The notes: generated from the letters alone by a model not told the origin. 64,000 bases of DNA from Nesterenkonia sp. Act20 (GCF_019173455.1 NZ_JADPQH010000001.1:1518391-1582390); one strand, 5' to 3'. Numbered from the stretch's first letter, positions 26,163 to 34,876 are shown. Numbers and translations: made by a program.

Positions 26163-27182
26163 CTAGAGACCCGCAGCCGCCCGGTTCTCCTGAGGAGCCG
26201 GATCAGTCTCGACCCGCGGATCATTCTCAGGGCTCGGGCCGGCGTCGTCGTCGTCCTCCTGCGGCTCCCCACCGTCACTGCGGAGGTCGCCACCGTGGAT
26301 GACGCGGTGCCGGATGAATGCGGAGATCTGGTCCACGAGCATGGTCACCACGATGATGACCACCAGGACGATGCCGATCCGGTCCCATTCGCGTGCACCA
26401 AAGACGGTGGAGAGCAGCGCGCCGATGCCGCCCGCGCCCAGGACGCCGAGGATGGCCGAGGCACGGATGTTGACCTCGAAGCGGTAGAGCCAGATGGCGA
26501 TGACCTCCGGCATGACCTGGGGCATCACGGCCCACCGGATCATCTGCATCTGGTTGCTGCCCGAGGCCCGGGAGGACTCCAGCGGACCGCCGTCCACGGC
26601 TTCGATGGCCTCGGAGATGAGCTTCGACAGCGTGCCGATGGAGCTGACGCCCAGCGCCATGGCGCCGGCGAGAGCTCCACCGCCACCGCTGCCGAAACCG
26701 AAGAGCGGCAGCATGATGGCGATGGCGAAGATGATCTCCGGCACCGCACGGATGACCGAGAGCACGAAACGCACCACGATGTACACCGGCAGCGGGGACA
26801 TGTTGCGGGCCGCCAGGAAGCCCAGCGGCAGGGAGAACAGCGCTCCGACCATGGTGCCGACCCAGGCAATGGCCACAGACTCGAACATCGCGTCGAAGGA
26901 CTGTGTCCAGTACCCGGCCACCGTCGCATCCGGGGCCTGGAAGACGCCCGCAGCCATGAGCTGGCCGTACTGGATGATGCTTGCCGGAAGGTTCAGCAGG
27001 GCGCCGAAGTCCATGCCCGCACCGGAGACGGCGGCGATGAAGATGATGCCCACGGCCAGCATGCCGAGGTTGTAGCGAAGCTTGGACGGGCGCACCGGAC
27101 GTCGGTCCAGCGCGTCTTCAGCGAAGCGGGGTTTCGTCTGCGAGGTGCTCCCCGGTCCGGCGTTGAGGTTGGGGGTACTCAC
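26163..27182 (-). CDS. phnE: Phosphonate-type ABC transporter permease (second)
   Basis: This 339-residue membrane permease belongs to the PhnE/PtxC family. The conserved cytoplasmic loop appears as LISEAIEAVDGGPLESSRASGSNQMQMIRWAVMPQVMPE (the EAA-like loop), followed by FEVNIRASAILGVLGAGGIG. It starts GTGA, overlapping the stop of the other permease gene by 4 bases, so a heterodimer is likely. The C-terminus has a hydrophilic Asp/Glu-rich tail of about 40 residues. The import substrate could be phosphonate, phosphite or phosphate; no C-P lyase genes are nearby. Confidence 0.92.
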   Translation of the reverse strand: MSTPNLNAGPGSTSQTKPRFAEDALDRRPVRPSKLRYNLGMLAVGIIFIAAVSGAGMDFGALLNLPASIIQYGQLMAAGVFQAPDATVAGYWTQSFDAMFESVAIAWVGTMVGALFSLPLGFLAARNMSPLPVYIVVRFVLSVIRAVPEIIFAIAIMLPLFGFGSGGGGALAGAMALGVSSIGTLSKLISEAIEAVDGGPLESSRASGSNQMQMIRWAVMPQVMPEVIAIWLYRFEVNIRASAILGVLGAGGIGALLSTVFGAREWDRIGIVLVVIIVVTMLVDQISAFIRHRVIHGGDLRSDGGEPQEDDDDAGPSPENDPRVETDPAPQENRAAAGL

Positions 27183-28207
27183 AGCAGCTTCCTCCGGATG
27201 TACATGGAGAACATGTCGACCAGCAGCACCACCACGATCAGGGCTATCAGGATGGCGGCGACGTTCTCGAACTGGAAACGATTCAGCTGCAGCATCATGG
27301 CGGAGCCGATGCCGCCGACGCCGACGATTCCCAGTGCGGCCGATGCGCGGATGTTCAGCTCAAAGACGTAGAGGCCGTAGGAGACGAAGCCAGGGAGGAC
27401 CTGCGGGAGGATCGCGAGCCGGTTGCGCTGGGTGAGGGTGGCGCCAGAGGCGTCGGCGGCCTCCACCGGACCCGGGTTCACGGCGTCGATGGTCTCGCTC
27501 GTCAGCTTGGCCACGATCCCGATGTTGAACATCAGAAGCGCCAGGATGCCTGCCATGGGACCCAGCCCGTGAGCGGTTCCGCCGATGAAAGCGACGAACA
27601 GCAGCGCCCAGCCGACGTCGGGGATGGAGCGGATGACCGAGTTCACAGCCTTGATCGTCTGCGAGGTGCCCTTATTAGGACTAGAGACCGGGGAGGCATA
27701 CATGGCCAGGACGAGTCCGATGGCGCAGCCGACCAGCGTGGCCACCACCGCCATCGAGATCGTGATCAGCCACTGGTCCCGGACGGTCCAGATGTAGCTC
27801 CAGTTCGGATCCAGGAACGCCATGAGCCGAGGTTCCACATTGGACCAGCGCTCGGGGATCTCGAGCAGCGTGAAGCCGACGGTGGCGCCAGCCCAGTAAC
27901 TCATCATGATGAAGGCGAGCGCTCCGAAGGCCGCCATCGTGCCGATCCTGGCCTTGAAGCACACCGCGAGCGCCACCAGCATCACGACGAGCCCGATGAC
28001 CGGGTTCAAGGGGGCCCACAGCGTCACGAAGCCCAGCGGGATCAGCAGAACATCCCCGGACTCCTGGATGACCCAGAAGACGATGAACGCGAGGACGGCG
28101 AGACCCGCGAGACCCAGGTAGACCAGGCCGCTGGGCCGCGGGGGTTCGGGACGGACCGTCGCCGCCTGCGGTGCGGCACGGCGTTCCGCGGTGGAGGTGG
28201 TCACCAC
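27179..28207 (-). CDS. phnE: Phosphonate-type ABC transporter permease (first)
   Basis: This 342-residue PhnE-family permease is a paralogue of the next gene. It has several membrane helices (LGLAGLAVLAFIVFWVI and others), the loop LTSETIDAVNPGPVEAADASGATLTQRNRLAILPQVLPGF and VFELNIRASAALGIVGVGGIGSAM. It lies 3 bases after the ATPase gene and overlaps the next permease by 4 bases. The operon order is therefore binding protein, ATPase, permease, permease. Confidence 0.92.
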   Translation of the reverse strand: MVTTSTAERRAAPQAATVRPEPPRPSGLVYLGLAGLAVLAFIVFWVIQESGDVLLIPLGFVTLWAPLNPVIGLVVMLVALAVCFKARIGTMAAFGALAFIMMSYWAGATVGFTLLEIPERWSNVEPRLMAFLDPNWSYIWTVRDQWLITISMAVVATLVGCAIGLVLAMYASPVSSPNKGTSQTIKAVNSVIRSIPDVGWALLFVAFIGGTAHGLGPMAGILALLMFNIGIVAKLTSETIDAVNPGPVEAADASGATLTQRNRLAILPQVLPGFVSYGLYVFELNIRASAALGIVGVGGIGSAMMLQLNRFQFENVAAILIALIVVVLLVDMFSMYIRRKLL

Positions 28208-28210
28208 GCG

Positions 28211-28990
28211 CTACTCCTGCGTCGCTTCAGCGGTCACGATGTCCTCGGCGGTCAGCGAGCGCTGGTAGACCTGTTCGATGACCTCATCCGTGGCTTCTTC
28301 CACGGGTCCGTCGAAGACCACCTCACCGGCGCGCATTCCGATCACGCGATCGGCGTAGCTGCGGGCAAGGTCCAGATGGTGCATGTTCACGATGGTGGTG
28401 ATACCCAGCTCCTGCTGAATGCGGCGCAGGTCGCGCATGACCTTGTGCGCAGTGGGTGGATCCAGCGAGGCGACCGGCTCATCGGCGAGGATCACCTCGG
28501 GGTCCTGAGCCAGCACACGGGCGATGGCTACGCGCTGCTGCTGGCCACCGGAGAGCGAGGCGGCACGCATATAGGCCTTGTCGACGATTCCGACCCGTTC
28601 CAAGGACTGGAAGGCGAGCTCCTTGTCCTCGGCGCGGTACCAGCCCAGCAGCGAGCGCCAGGTGGGGGTGTCCGCGGATCGTCCGACGAGCACGTTGTTC
28701 AGCACGGAGACCCGGGTGACCAGGTTGAAAGACTGGAAGATCATCCCCACGCGGGACCGGAGGCGGCGCAGCTTCGCCTTGCTGCGCGGATCGACGACGA
28801 CGTCGCCCACGGTCAGTGTGCCCGAGGTGAAGGGCACCAGCCCGTTGACGGTCCGGATCAGGGTGGACTTGCCTGCTCCGGAGAGCCCGACGATGGCCAC
28901 GAACTCGCCCTTGTTGATCTGCAGATTGACGTTGCTCAACCCCTTGAAACCATTGGGGTAGACGACGTCGATGTTCTCGAAAGTGATCAT
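28211..28990 (-). CDS. phnC: Phosphonate-type ABC transporter ATP-binding protein
   Basis: This ATPase of 259 residues drives the importer. It has Walker A VGLSGAGKSTLIRTVNG, the Q-loop in VGMIFQSFNLV, the ABC signature SLSGGQQQRVAIARVLAQ, Walker B VILADEPVASLD, and the switch His in NMHHLDLA. The form SLDPPTAHKVM with GITTIVNMHHLDLARSYADRVIGMRAGEVVFDG is characteristic of PhnC. It is separated from the binding-protein gene by an intercistronic hairpin. Confidence 0.95.
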   Translation of the reverse strand: MITFENIDVVYPNGFKGLSNVNLQINKGEFVAIVGLSGAGKSTLIRTVNGLVPFTSGTLTVGDVVVDPRSKAKLRRLRSRVGMIFQSFNLVTRVSVLNNVLVGRSADTPTWRSLLGWYRAEDKELAFQSLERVGIVDKAYMRAASLSGGQQQRVAIARVLAQDPEVILADEPVASLDPPTAHKVMRDLRRIQQELGITTIVNMHHLDLARSYADRVIGMRAGEVVFDGPVEEATDEVIEQVYQRSLTAEDIVTAEATQE

Positions 28991-29010
28991 GGTCTGTGTC
29001 CTAGCCGGGT

Positions 29011-29055
29011 CCGGGTGCGCAGCTCACGCCACAAGCGTAAGAGCTGCGCACCCGG
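29011..29055 (-). terminator. Strong intercistronic hairpin between phnD and phnC
   Basis: CCGGGTGCGCAGCTC (29011-29025) and GAGCTGCGCACCCGG (29041-29055) form a perfect 15-bp stem around a 15-base loop. There is no T tract. Such structures after binding-protein genes usually stabilise or partly terminate the message so that the binding protein is made in excess. Confidence 0.7.
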
Positions 29056-29104
29056 GCTGCCGACTGAAGGAGGACTGTTTCCTCTCAGAAGGGGTTGCTA
29101 GAGG

Positions 29105-30133
29105 TCACTCATCGCCGAAGTCGTTGTAGACCTGGCGTGCGCCGTCGAGCGCCTCCTGATCGGCTTCGACCATGCCCTCGATCTCGTAGACCTCGTCGAG
29201 TGCTGCGAGACCGTCCTCGTCCTCGGCGACAGCGAGCCAGGCATCGGTGAGGACCTGCTGCTCTTCTTCGGTGAACTCGTCCGAAACGACGATGCCGTCG
29301 TTCGGAATCGGTCCAGCCCAGGCGAAGACCACGACCTCTTCGCCCACATCGGGGTTCTCTGCAACGACGTTCTCGCGAGCGTCGTCGAACGAAGTGCCGA
29401 TCGTGGCACTGCCGTTGTAGACGTTGATCACCGAGTTGTCGTGGCTGCCGGCGAACTGCTCATCGATGTCACCCTCACCCGGGGCGAAGCCGAGCAGTTC
29501 GTTGAGCTGGGTGGCCGGGTAGTAGTAACCCGAGGCGGAGCCCTGGTCCACATAGGAGACGGTGGTGCCCTCTTCGATCTGCTCCAGCGCCTCGGTGCCG
29601 ACGGCGCCAGGCTCGGCCTCGTCGGTGCCGTTGCAGAAGAGCATGGTGTTGCCCTCGTCATCGGGCACGTCCACCGGCTCGTCCATGCAATAGGTGTCCG
29701 GGTCATTGGTGAACCACTGGGTCACGTAGACATCGGAGCCATAGCGGATGGACTGGGTGATCGGCACGGCGCCGGCCTGCTCCTCGGCCTGAATCATGCC
29801 CACGGGCCCGGACATGACGACCTGTGCGTCACCGGTCTGCATGGCGGTGATGGCGCCGAGGTAGTCCTGGGTCTCCTCGGCGCGGACCGGGAATCCGTCG
29901 AGTGCATCGCTGAGGGCGTCGGCCAGCGGCTCCGCGCTCTCCACGATGTTGTCGACGTCATTGGAGGGGACGAGCGCAATCACGATCTCGTCGACGCTGG
30001 AGATCGCTGCCTCGGAGTCGTTGGTCTCCTCGGCATCGCCGCCGCCGGTCTCTCCCTCATCTGCGACACAGCCGGAGAGGGCGAGCGTCAGCACGCCCGC
30101 CAGGGCGAACGTGGACTTGGTCTTCATACGCAT
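29105..30133 (-). CDS. phnD: Phosphate/phosphite/phosphonate ABC transporter substrate-binding lipoprotein
   Basis: This lipoprotein of about 342 residues binds the imported oxyanion. The signal has lipobox LSGC. The mature domain opens DEIVIALVPSNDVDNIVESAEPLADAL and has VRAEETQDYLGAITAMQTGDAQVVMSGPVGMIQA, VDQGSASGYYYPATQL and SHDNSVINVYNGSATIGTSFDDAR, the PhnD family order. I prefer the ATG at 30133, since AGAGGAAA lies 6-9 bases upstream; an upstream TTG (30154) and ATG (30151) would include that SD within the coding region. A disulfide is possible between YCMDEP and LFCNGTDEAE. It heads the transporter operon. Confidence 0.92.
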   Translation of the reverse strand: MRMKTKSTFALAGVLTLALSGCVADEGETGGGDAEETNDSEAAISSVDEIVIALVPSNDVDNIVESAEPLADALSDALDGFPVRAEETQDYLGAITAMQTGDAQVVMSGPVGMIQAEEQAGAVPITQSIRYGSDVYVTQWFTNDPDTYCMDEPVDVPDDEGNTMLFCNGTDEAEPGAVGTEALEQIEEGTTVSYVDQGSASGYYYPATQLNELLGFAPGEGDIDEQFAGSHDNSVINVYNGSATIGTSFDDARENVVAENPDVGEEVVVFAWAGPIPNDGIVVSDEFTEEEQQVLTDAWLAVAEDEDGLAALDEVYEIEGMVEADQEALDGARQVYNDFGDE

Positions 30134-30227
30134 ATGGAGTTTCCTCTTCATCAAGATGCAAGGGCGACACCGGTCCGGCTCACCGTAGAACTCTCAGTGC
30201 TGCGGTACTCGGTGAGTCACGCCCCAG

Positions 30228-30250
30228 GTCAGCGCAGTGATGACGCTGAC
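30228..30250. promoter_or_regulatory. Inverted repeat in phnD upstream region
   Basis: GTCAGCG (30228-30234) and CGCTGAC (30244-30250) form a 7-bp dyad with a 9-base spacer, about 95 bases upstream of phnD. It may be an operator or a leader hairpin. No clear PhoP box repeat is seen. Confidence 0.3.
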
Positions 30251-30368
30251 GTCGGGCGATTCTGGATTCACTCTAAGGGCCGCCTCAGGCCCCCTCCAAC
30301 CTGTGAGAGGGCTGTTCGACAACCCGTCACACACTGTTAACACGCGGTTATCAGCGTTGTGACGAAGG

Positions 30369-31232
30369 TTACACCCTTGCCGCGCTATTGGACCAGGTCA
30401 GGATCGCTTGGGCGGCGCCGCCGAAGCCTTCCACGCGGTGATCCGGCTCCCCCAGCCCCGTGTCGAAGCGATCGATCAGGACCGTGCTGCCTCCGATGGC
30501 GGCGACGTGTTCGAGGTCGTTGCGCCAGATGTCCCCCACCGAGAGGATCTGGTGTGGGTGGATCGGCTGCCCGGATGCGTCCGCCGTCGCGACTCCCGCA
30601 GCCCTGCTCCCCGCAGCGGTGGTTCCCGCAGCCCGTGCGCGCTTCAACGCCTCCGGCATGCCGAAGGGCTTGCGCGCATCATTGATGACCAGATCGAAGG
30701 CCTGGCTCAGCCCGAGCGCCTCCAGCCAGGGTGCGAAGACCTCGGCCGGCGAGTTCGTCACCAGCACGACGACGGCGTGCTCGCGAACCTCCGCCACCAG
30801 CTGCCTGGCCCCGGAAGAAGCGTGGACATCGGTCTTCTCGAGCCCATGCGCCAGCAGATCCCGCCGTGCCGCACGGAAGCACTCCCCGGACTCGGCGTCG
30901 GTGAGCCCGGCCTGCCGGGCCAACAGCTGGACGAGCTGGTAGCCGTCCTGCAGCGGCCAGGAGACCGGGTGGGCCTTGGCATCGTCGTGGGTGGGCTCAT
31001 TGCCGACGGTGAGCGGAGCCCCCGCGGCGTCGTACTGGATCTCCGGGGCAAGCAGGGTGTTTGCCGCGAAGGCGCGGGTCGCGATCTCACGGACTGTCCT
31101 GCCCGCGAAGTGTCCTGCCAGATTCCGGGCTCGCAGCTGGGCGTCCACCCGGTCGGCGTAGAAGAGCACCGGGTCGTCCCCCAGACAGAGCGTGCCGTCG
31201 AAATCGAGCAGGAGCAGCTTCTCGCGGGTCAT
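30369..31232 (-). CDS. HAD-family hydrolase
   Basis: This is a phosphatase-like HAD enzyme of about 287 residues. Motif I is LLLDFDGTLCLGDDPVLFYADRVDAQL with both Asp; motif II is VVLVTNSPAEVF; the Lys of motif III lies in VINDARKPFGM; motif IV is QILSVGDIWRNDLEHVAAIGG. The cap lies between motifs I and II, as in subfamily I. I choose ATG at 31232 (MTREKLLLLD), because motif I should be near the N-terminus; an extended frame from 31280 adds 16 unlikely residues. The substrate is unknown. It is upstream of and co-directional with the phn operon but separated by about 235 bases. Confidence 0.85.
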   Translation of the reverse strand: MTREKLLLLDFDGTLCLGDDPVLFYADRVDAQLRARNLAGHFAGRTVREIATRAFAANTLLAPEIQYDAAGAPLTVGNEPTHDDAKAHPVSWPLQDGYQLVQLLARQAGLTDAESGECFRAARRDLLAHGLEKTDVHASSGARQLVAEVREHAVVVLVTNSPAEVFAPWLEALGLSQAFDLVINDARKPFGMPEALKRARAAGTTAAGSRAAGVATADASGQPIHPHQILSVGDIWRNDLEHVAAIGGSTVLIDRFDTGLGEPDHRVEGFGGAAQAILTWSNSAARV

Positions 31233-31340
31233 GAGGATCGCTTTCTCGCGGGGGTCAGCGGTCAGGCAGCGGGTGGGCAATCCGCCAGCGGGGCGGGGCG
31301 GCCATCGATCGGCCGGCCGGTGCAGCCGAGCGGGTCGGCT

Positions 31341-31769
31341 CTACTTGCGGCTGGACTTCTTCGACTTCTTCGACGTGCCGAGGTCAACCAGCGCGATGGC
31401 GATGGCGGCGAGCCAGGCGTCCTTGGCGATCGGCGTGCCGTCCTGCGTGGGGCGGACGCCGTCGCTCTGGGTCATGGCGTCGTTGCGGAAGTACATGCTC
31501 AGCATGCCGCTGGCGAAGGTGCCCAGGGCCACGCCGGCCACTCGGTTGCTCACGAAGGGTGTCAGCAGTGCGGTGCCGAGGGTGATCTCACCCCATGCCA
31601 GGGCCTTGCCGAACTGCTCCGGGGAAAGCTGCTTGACGGCAGGAACGCCGGTGGCGGCCATTCCCTGCATGCCGGCGGCGGACTCGGCATCGAGCTTCAG
31701 CTTGCCGATGCCGGCGTTGAGGATGAAGGCACCGGGCACGGCGCGCAGGGCGATTGAGGTCAGGTTCAT
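31341..31769 (-). CDS. DoxX-family membrane protein
   Basis: This small membrane protein of 142 residues has DoxX-like segments: IALRAVPGAFILNAGIGKL, the conserved GAALAWGEITLGTALL-like part (here KALAWGEITLGTALLTPFVSN), VAGVALGTFASGMLSMYFRN, and a last helix ending in the basic tail KKSKKSSRK. The start is the ATG at 31769 with CGGAGAA five bases upstream, not the longer frame from 31835. The family is linked to redox and membrane homeostasis; the precise role here is unknown. Confidence 0.82.
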   Translation of the reverse strand: MNLTSIALRAVPGAFILNAGIGKLKLDAESAAGMQGMAATGVPAVKQLSPEQFGKALAWGEITLGTALLTPFVSNRVAGVALGTFASGMLSMYFRNDAMTQSDGVRPTQDGTPIAKDAWLAAIAIALVDLGTSKKSKKSSRK

Positions 31770-32041
31770 GAGGTTCTCCGAGCTGTGGTGACGTCCGGCC
31801 GTCCGAGAGATCGGCCGAGGAAGACGATTTCCCAAGGCTCAACCCTACCGAGAGCAGCTCCATTCCCCGGGGAGCAGGCTGCTGGGGGGGGGTATGTGGT
31901 CGAGCCCCCGCCCCTCCTGGAAAAAATCGTAGAACTCTAGCGAATCGTAGAGCTATAGCTCTACGAAATGCGGATAGCTCTACGATTTTTTAAGGGGGTG
32001 ACACTCCTCCGGACTGCATCCGGAACAGCACCCGGGGCAGC
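31770..32041. other. Intergenic region with G9 tract and 71-bp hairpin element
   Basis: Upstream of the DoxX gene lie a run of nine G (31884-31892), a C-rich stretch and the 71-bp element at 31921-31991. No ORF is supported. The G tract sits about 115 bases before the DoxX start, at a distance where slippage might alter a promoter. Confidence 0.4.
31921..31991 (+). repeat. 71-bp AAAAAATCGTAG hairpin element, copy 1
   Basis: The element begins AAAAAATCGTAGA and ends TCTACGATTTTTT, which pair over 13 bp. Inside is the perfect 22-base palindrome centred on GAGCTATAGCTC with TCGTA/TACGA ends, so TCGTAG occurs four times in alternating orientation. A second copy of identical length lies at 35936-36006 in inverted orientation. 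Both ends carry A6/T6 next to stems, so it could terminate transcription both ways. It lies between the 3' end of the TetR gene and the 5' side of the DoxX gene. Confidence 0.8.
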
Positions 32042-32617
32042 TCACCAGGCGGCGATGAGCTGCTGCGCCGTCTTTCGAGCCTGACTGACAGGATTTGCCG
32101 GTGCGCCACGCAGCAGGCTGGAGAGCACGCCGTTATAGAGGAGCAGGAACATCGATGCGCCCGCGTCAGGGTCAGGGAATCCTGTTTCCACCGTGAACTG
32201 ACGCAGTCGCCGGGCCACCAGTTCCGTGTCCTGCTGGATGAGTTCGAAGACCGGGTCCTCGCTGTCCGGCTCGGGGGCTGGGCGCTCGGAAGCTGTCGCC
32301 AGGAAGCAGCACCACTGAGTCGCCCCCGCGGAGGCCCGGAAGGTCTCGATCGCATCGAAGATCGAGAGCAGCCGCGCCTGGGGCGAGTTGGCCGCCGTGA
32401 TGGCTGCGTCCCAGTGTGCGGTCCAGTCGGTGAGCCTGCGGTCGAGGACCTCGCGGAGCAGGTTGTCCTTGGATCCGAAGTGCTTATAGAGCGTCACGAT
32501 GGAGACGCCCGCGCCGGCCGCAACCCGGTCCACGCCGGTGATGCTGATGCCCTCGTGGAAGAAGAGATTCTCTGCAGCGTCGAGCACCCTGTCTCTGGTG
32601 CGTTGTGGATCTGGCAT
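32042..32617 (-). CDS. TetR/AcrR-family transcriptional regulator
   Basis: This repressor has 191 residues. The N-terminal HTH reads RDRVLDAAENLFFHEGISITGVDRVAAGAGVSIVTLYKHFGSKDNLLREVLD, a textbook TetR DNA-binding domain; the C-terminal domain should sense a ligand. It is divergent from an MFS transporter gene 70 bases away, and the gap holds two tandem palindromes AACGTTCGTT. By analogy with other TetR/MFS pairs it represses both genes and is released by the pump's substrate, which is unknown. Confidence 0.93.
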   Translation of the reverse strand: MPDPQRTRDRVLDAAENLFFHEGISITGVDRVAAGAGVSIVTLYKHFGSKDNLLREVLDRRLTDWTAHWDAAITAANSPQARLLSIFDAIETFRASAGATQWCCFLATASERPAPEPDSEDPVFELIQQDTELVARRLRQFTVETGFPDPDAGASMFLLLYNGVLSSLLRGAPANPVSQARKTAQQLIAAW

Positions 32618-32628
32618 GAAACTAGTAT

Positions 32629-32656
32629 AACGTTCGTTACAGTGAAACGTTCGTTA
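32629..32656. promoter_or_regulatory. Two tandem TetR-type operators
   Basis: AACGTTCGTTA occurs at 32629-32639 and 32646-32656, 17 bases apart. Each contains the palindrome AACG-TT-CGTT. The site fills the gap between the TetR and MFS genes and touches TATAAC- and TTATAC-like -10 elements. Confidence 0.7.
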
Positions 32657-32687
32657 TACCCCAGACGCCATCTTTCGGAGGCCGCGC

Positions 32688-33995
32688 ATGCTCGACACCC
32701 CAGGAACCCAGGCCTCCCCCATCGGCGCGGCCAGGACGACCCCGGCCATAGACAGCGCGAGCCCACCCGCAGGCAGCTCGGGGTTGGGAATCGCGGTGGC
32801 GAGCATGCTCTTGATCGCCGTGACGTACGGCATGGCACGCTTCGGAGTCGGGCTCTTCGCCCCGAGGCTGGCTGCCGAGCGTCCCGAACTGATCGAGGTC
32901 CTCGGCTGGGCGGCCGCAGCCCAGTTCATCGCCTACTCGGTGGCGGCCGTGATCGCCGGACGATTGGCGGATCGACGCCCGCGAACGGTCCTGGTCCTCG
33001 CAGGGGCCACCGCGACCCTCGGGTCACTCGGAGTCGCCGTGGCCTCGGAGCCGGTCTTCTTCATCGCCTCTGTGGTCATCGCAGGGATGGGCGGGGGGTT
33101 CGCCTCACCAGCCCTGGTGCCGGTGATCGACGCAATGGTCGCTGTCCGCGCGAGATCAACCGCTCAATCGATGGTGAACACCGGCACCGGCGTGGGTGTG
33201 ATCGGGGCAGGTCTGATTGCGTTTCTCGCGCCGTCAGTGGGAACCGCATGGGTGGTGATGGCGAGTCTGGCGGGAGCCGCCGCCGCGTCGGTGCTGCTTC
33301 CGCTGCGCGGGCGTGCTGAACTGAGCCCTCGACGCCGGGGACACGCCGCGTCGTCGACGACGACGAAATCCTGGAGTGCCGGCTCCGGGGCGGGCGTGAG
33401 CCTGACCCCCTCCCTCGAGGTCAGAGCCCACGCGTGGCGGAAGATGCTGCTCCCGGGCGGCGCCGCCGTCGTCGTCGGGTCAGGGTCTGCGCTGCTATGG
33501 ACCTTCGGACCGCTGCTGGTCACGGACTCGGGCGTGGTCGCCGCGAATCAGGTCGGCTGGCTCTGGATCGTCCTGGGGGCGGGAGGACTTTTGGGCACAC
33601 TCACCGGGGCGCTCGTGAACCGGGTCGGTGAACCTGTCGGGTGGAGCATCACGGCTGTTGTGCTGGCGGCGGCGAACGCGGTCCTGGCGTGGGCGCTGCT
33701 CGGGGAACACCCCGCTCTCGCCTATGCCAGCATGGCGATCTTCGGCGCGGGGTACATGGCGCTGACGGGGGTGTTGATTCTCTGGGCACGGCGCCTCTGG
33801 CCGGATCACGCGGGGGCTGGAACCTCTGTACTGTTCATCGCCGTGGCGACGGGGCAAGCGGCGGGCGCGGCCGGGTTCGGGATGCTGCAGGGCAGCTGGA
33901 GCCCGACGGCGATGGCCGTGCTGGCAGCAAGCCTCTGCCTGGCCGGCGGCGCGATGGCTACGATCGGGGGATGGAATTCTCGCGCAAGGAGCTGA
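32688..33995 (+). CDS. MFS transporter (YbfB-like/Bcr-type), TetR-controlled
   Basis: This 12-helix major facilitator protein has 435 residues. The first helix contains VASMLLIAVTYGMARFGVGLFAP, which resembles the YbfB family, followed by the loop GRLADRRPRTVLVLAG (motif A form) and many Gly/Ala-rich helices to LAASLCLAGGAMATIGG. The ATG at 32688 has GGAGG 6 bases upstream. Its last 25 bases overlap a small membrane-protein gene in another frame. Drug or metabolite export is likely because of the divergent TetR regulator. Confidence 0.9.
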   Translation: MLDTPGTQASPIGAARTTPAIDSASPPAGSSGLGIAVASMLLIAVTYGMARFGVGLFAPRLAAERPELIEVLGWAAAAQFIAYSVAAVIAGRLADRRPRTVLVLAGATATLGSLGVAVASEPVFFIASVVIAGMGGGFASPALVPVIDAMVAVRARSTAQSMVNTGTGVGVIGAGLIAFLAPSVGTAWVVMASLAGAAAASVLLPLRGRAELSPRRRGHAASSTTTKSWSAGSGAGVSLTPSLEVRAHAWRKMLLPGGAAVVVGSGSALLWTFGPLLVTDSGVVAANQVGWLWIVLGAGGLLGTLTGALVNRVGEPVGWSITAVVLAAANAVLAWALLGEHPALAYASMAIFGAGYMALTGVLILWARRLWPDHAGAGTSVLFIAVATGQAAGAAGFGMLQGSWSPTAMAVLAASLCLAGGAMATIGGWNSRARS

Positions 33996-34243
33996 TCAGT
34001 TGGGTGGTCGCGATCGCTCTGACCGTAGGCGGCATCGTCACGCTGATCGCGGCTATGCAGCAGCAGACCAGGTTCGGGTGGTTCGCATACGCGCCACTGT
34101 CAGAAAGCACGTATGCACCCGATCCCTCTACTACATTCACGACGCTGGGTGTACTCGGCATAGTGCTGTTGGGACTGGGACTGCTCGCGGTGGGATTCCT
34201 CTCTGGGATGAGATTCGCCCGGCGTCGCCGCGCCACGGGCTGA
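33971..34243 (+). CDS. Small two-helix membrane protein
   Basis: This 90-residue protein begins MEFSRKELISWVVAIALTVGGIVTLIAAM, has a short external loop rich in Tyr and Ser (FAYAPLSESTYAPDPST) and a second helix LGVLGIVLLGLGLLAVGFLSGMRFARRRR. The frame remains open far upstream but only as a shadow of the MFS gene. The ATG at 33971, behind GGGGG, and the clear membrane topology support this start. It overlaps the MFS gene by 25 bases and could be a partner or a separate protein. I recognise no family. Confidence 0.7.
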   Translation: MEFSRKELISWVVAIALTVGGIVTLIAAMQQQTRFGWFAYAPLSESTYAPDPSTTFTTLGVLGIVLLGLGLLAVGFLSGMRFARRRRATG

Positions 34244-34291
34244 ACGCTCACGGCTCCACTGACGCACTCTGAACTCCGGTAACCTCGCGGC

Positions 34292-34876
34292 ATGAGTGGA
34301 CTCGTGCTTCCCGTGATCTCCTGCAGCCTCGATCCGGAGAGCAGAAGCCGAACCCTTGCCACTCAGGCCGCAGAACTGCTGGAGTCAGCCGGACACCAGG
34401 CGCCCATCCTCGACCTGCGCGAGCACGCTCTTCCAGCCTTCGACAACTCGAGCGTCTTCGAGACCGGTCCCTTCGACCGTCTGCATCGCACGATCGCAGA
34501 ATCTGACGGCATCATTCTTGCCACGCCGATCTACAACTGGGCGCCTTCCGCAGCCACCAAGAGCCTGATCGAAGCGACCGGGGCCACCGGCGAAGAGGGG
34601 ACGAGCGCTGCGTGGTTCGACAAGGTGGTCACGTTCATCTGCGCGGCGGGCCTGCCGCAGTCCTACATGGCCACGGGCCAGTTGGCCTCGTCATTGATGC
34701 TTGACTTCAAGTGCGTGATCAATCCCTACATGGGCTATTTCAGCGACCGAGATTGGGACGACGACAGCGGACTGATCCCCGATCGGCAGTCGCGGCTCGA
34801 GAAGACCGTCGCGGTTCACACGGAACTCGCCGCGCTGCTTGCACACCGCAGCTATAGCTCCCGCTGGGAGGTCTGA
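34292..34876 (+). CDS. NADPH-dependent FMN reductase family protein
   Basis: This flavodoxin-like reductase has 194 residues. The N-terminal VISCSLDPESRSRTLATQAAELLESAGHQAPILDLRE is the phosphate-binding loop and alpha-1 of the family. SDGIILATPIYNWAPSAATKSLIEATG is the conserved flavin-contacting region. It probably transfers electrons from NAD(P)H to FMN or quinones. Its stop overlaps the start of the SDR gene (TGATG), so the two are translated together. Confidence 0.88.
   Translation: MSGLVLPVISCSLDPESRSRTLATQAAELLESAGHQAPILDLREHALPAFDNSSVFETGPFDRLHRTIAESDGIILATPIYNWAPSAATKSLIEATGATGEEGTSAAWFDKVVTFICAAGLPQSYMATGQLASSLMLDFKCVINPYMGYFSDRDWDDDSGLIPDRQSRLEKTVAVHTELAALLAHRSYSSRWEV

Noticed and set aside
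30255-30368. PhoP-box-like direct repeats upstream of phnD
   Set aside because: Only loose GTTAACA/GTTGTCG-like words occur; spacing and consensus do not hold.
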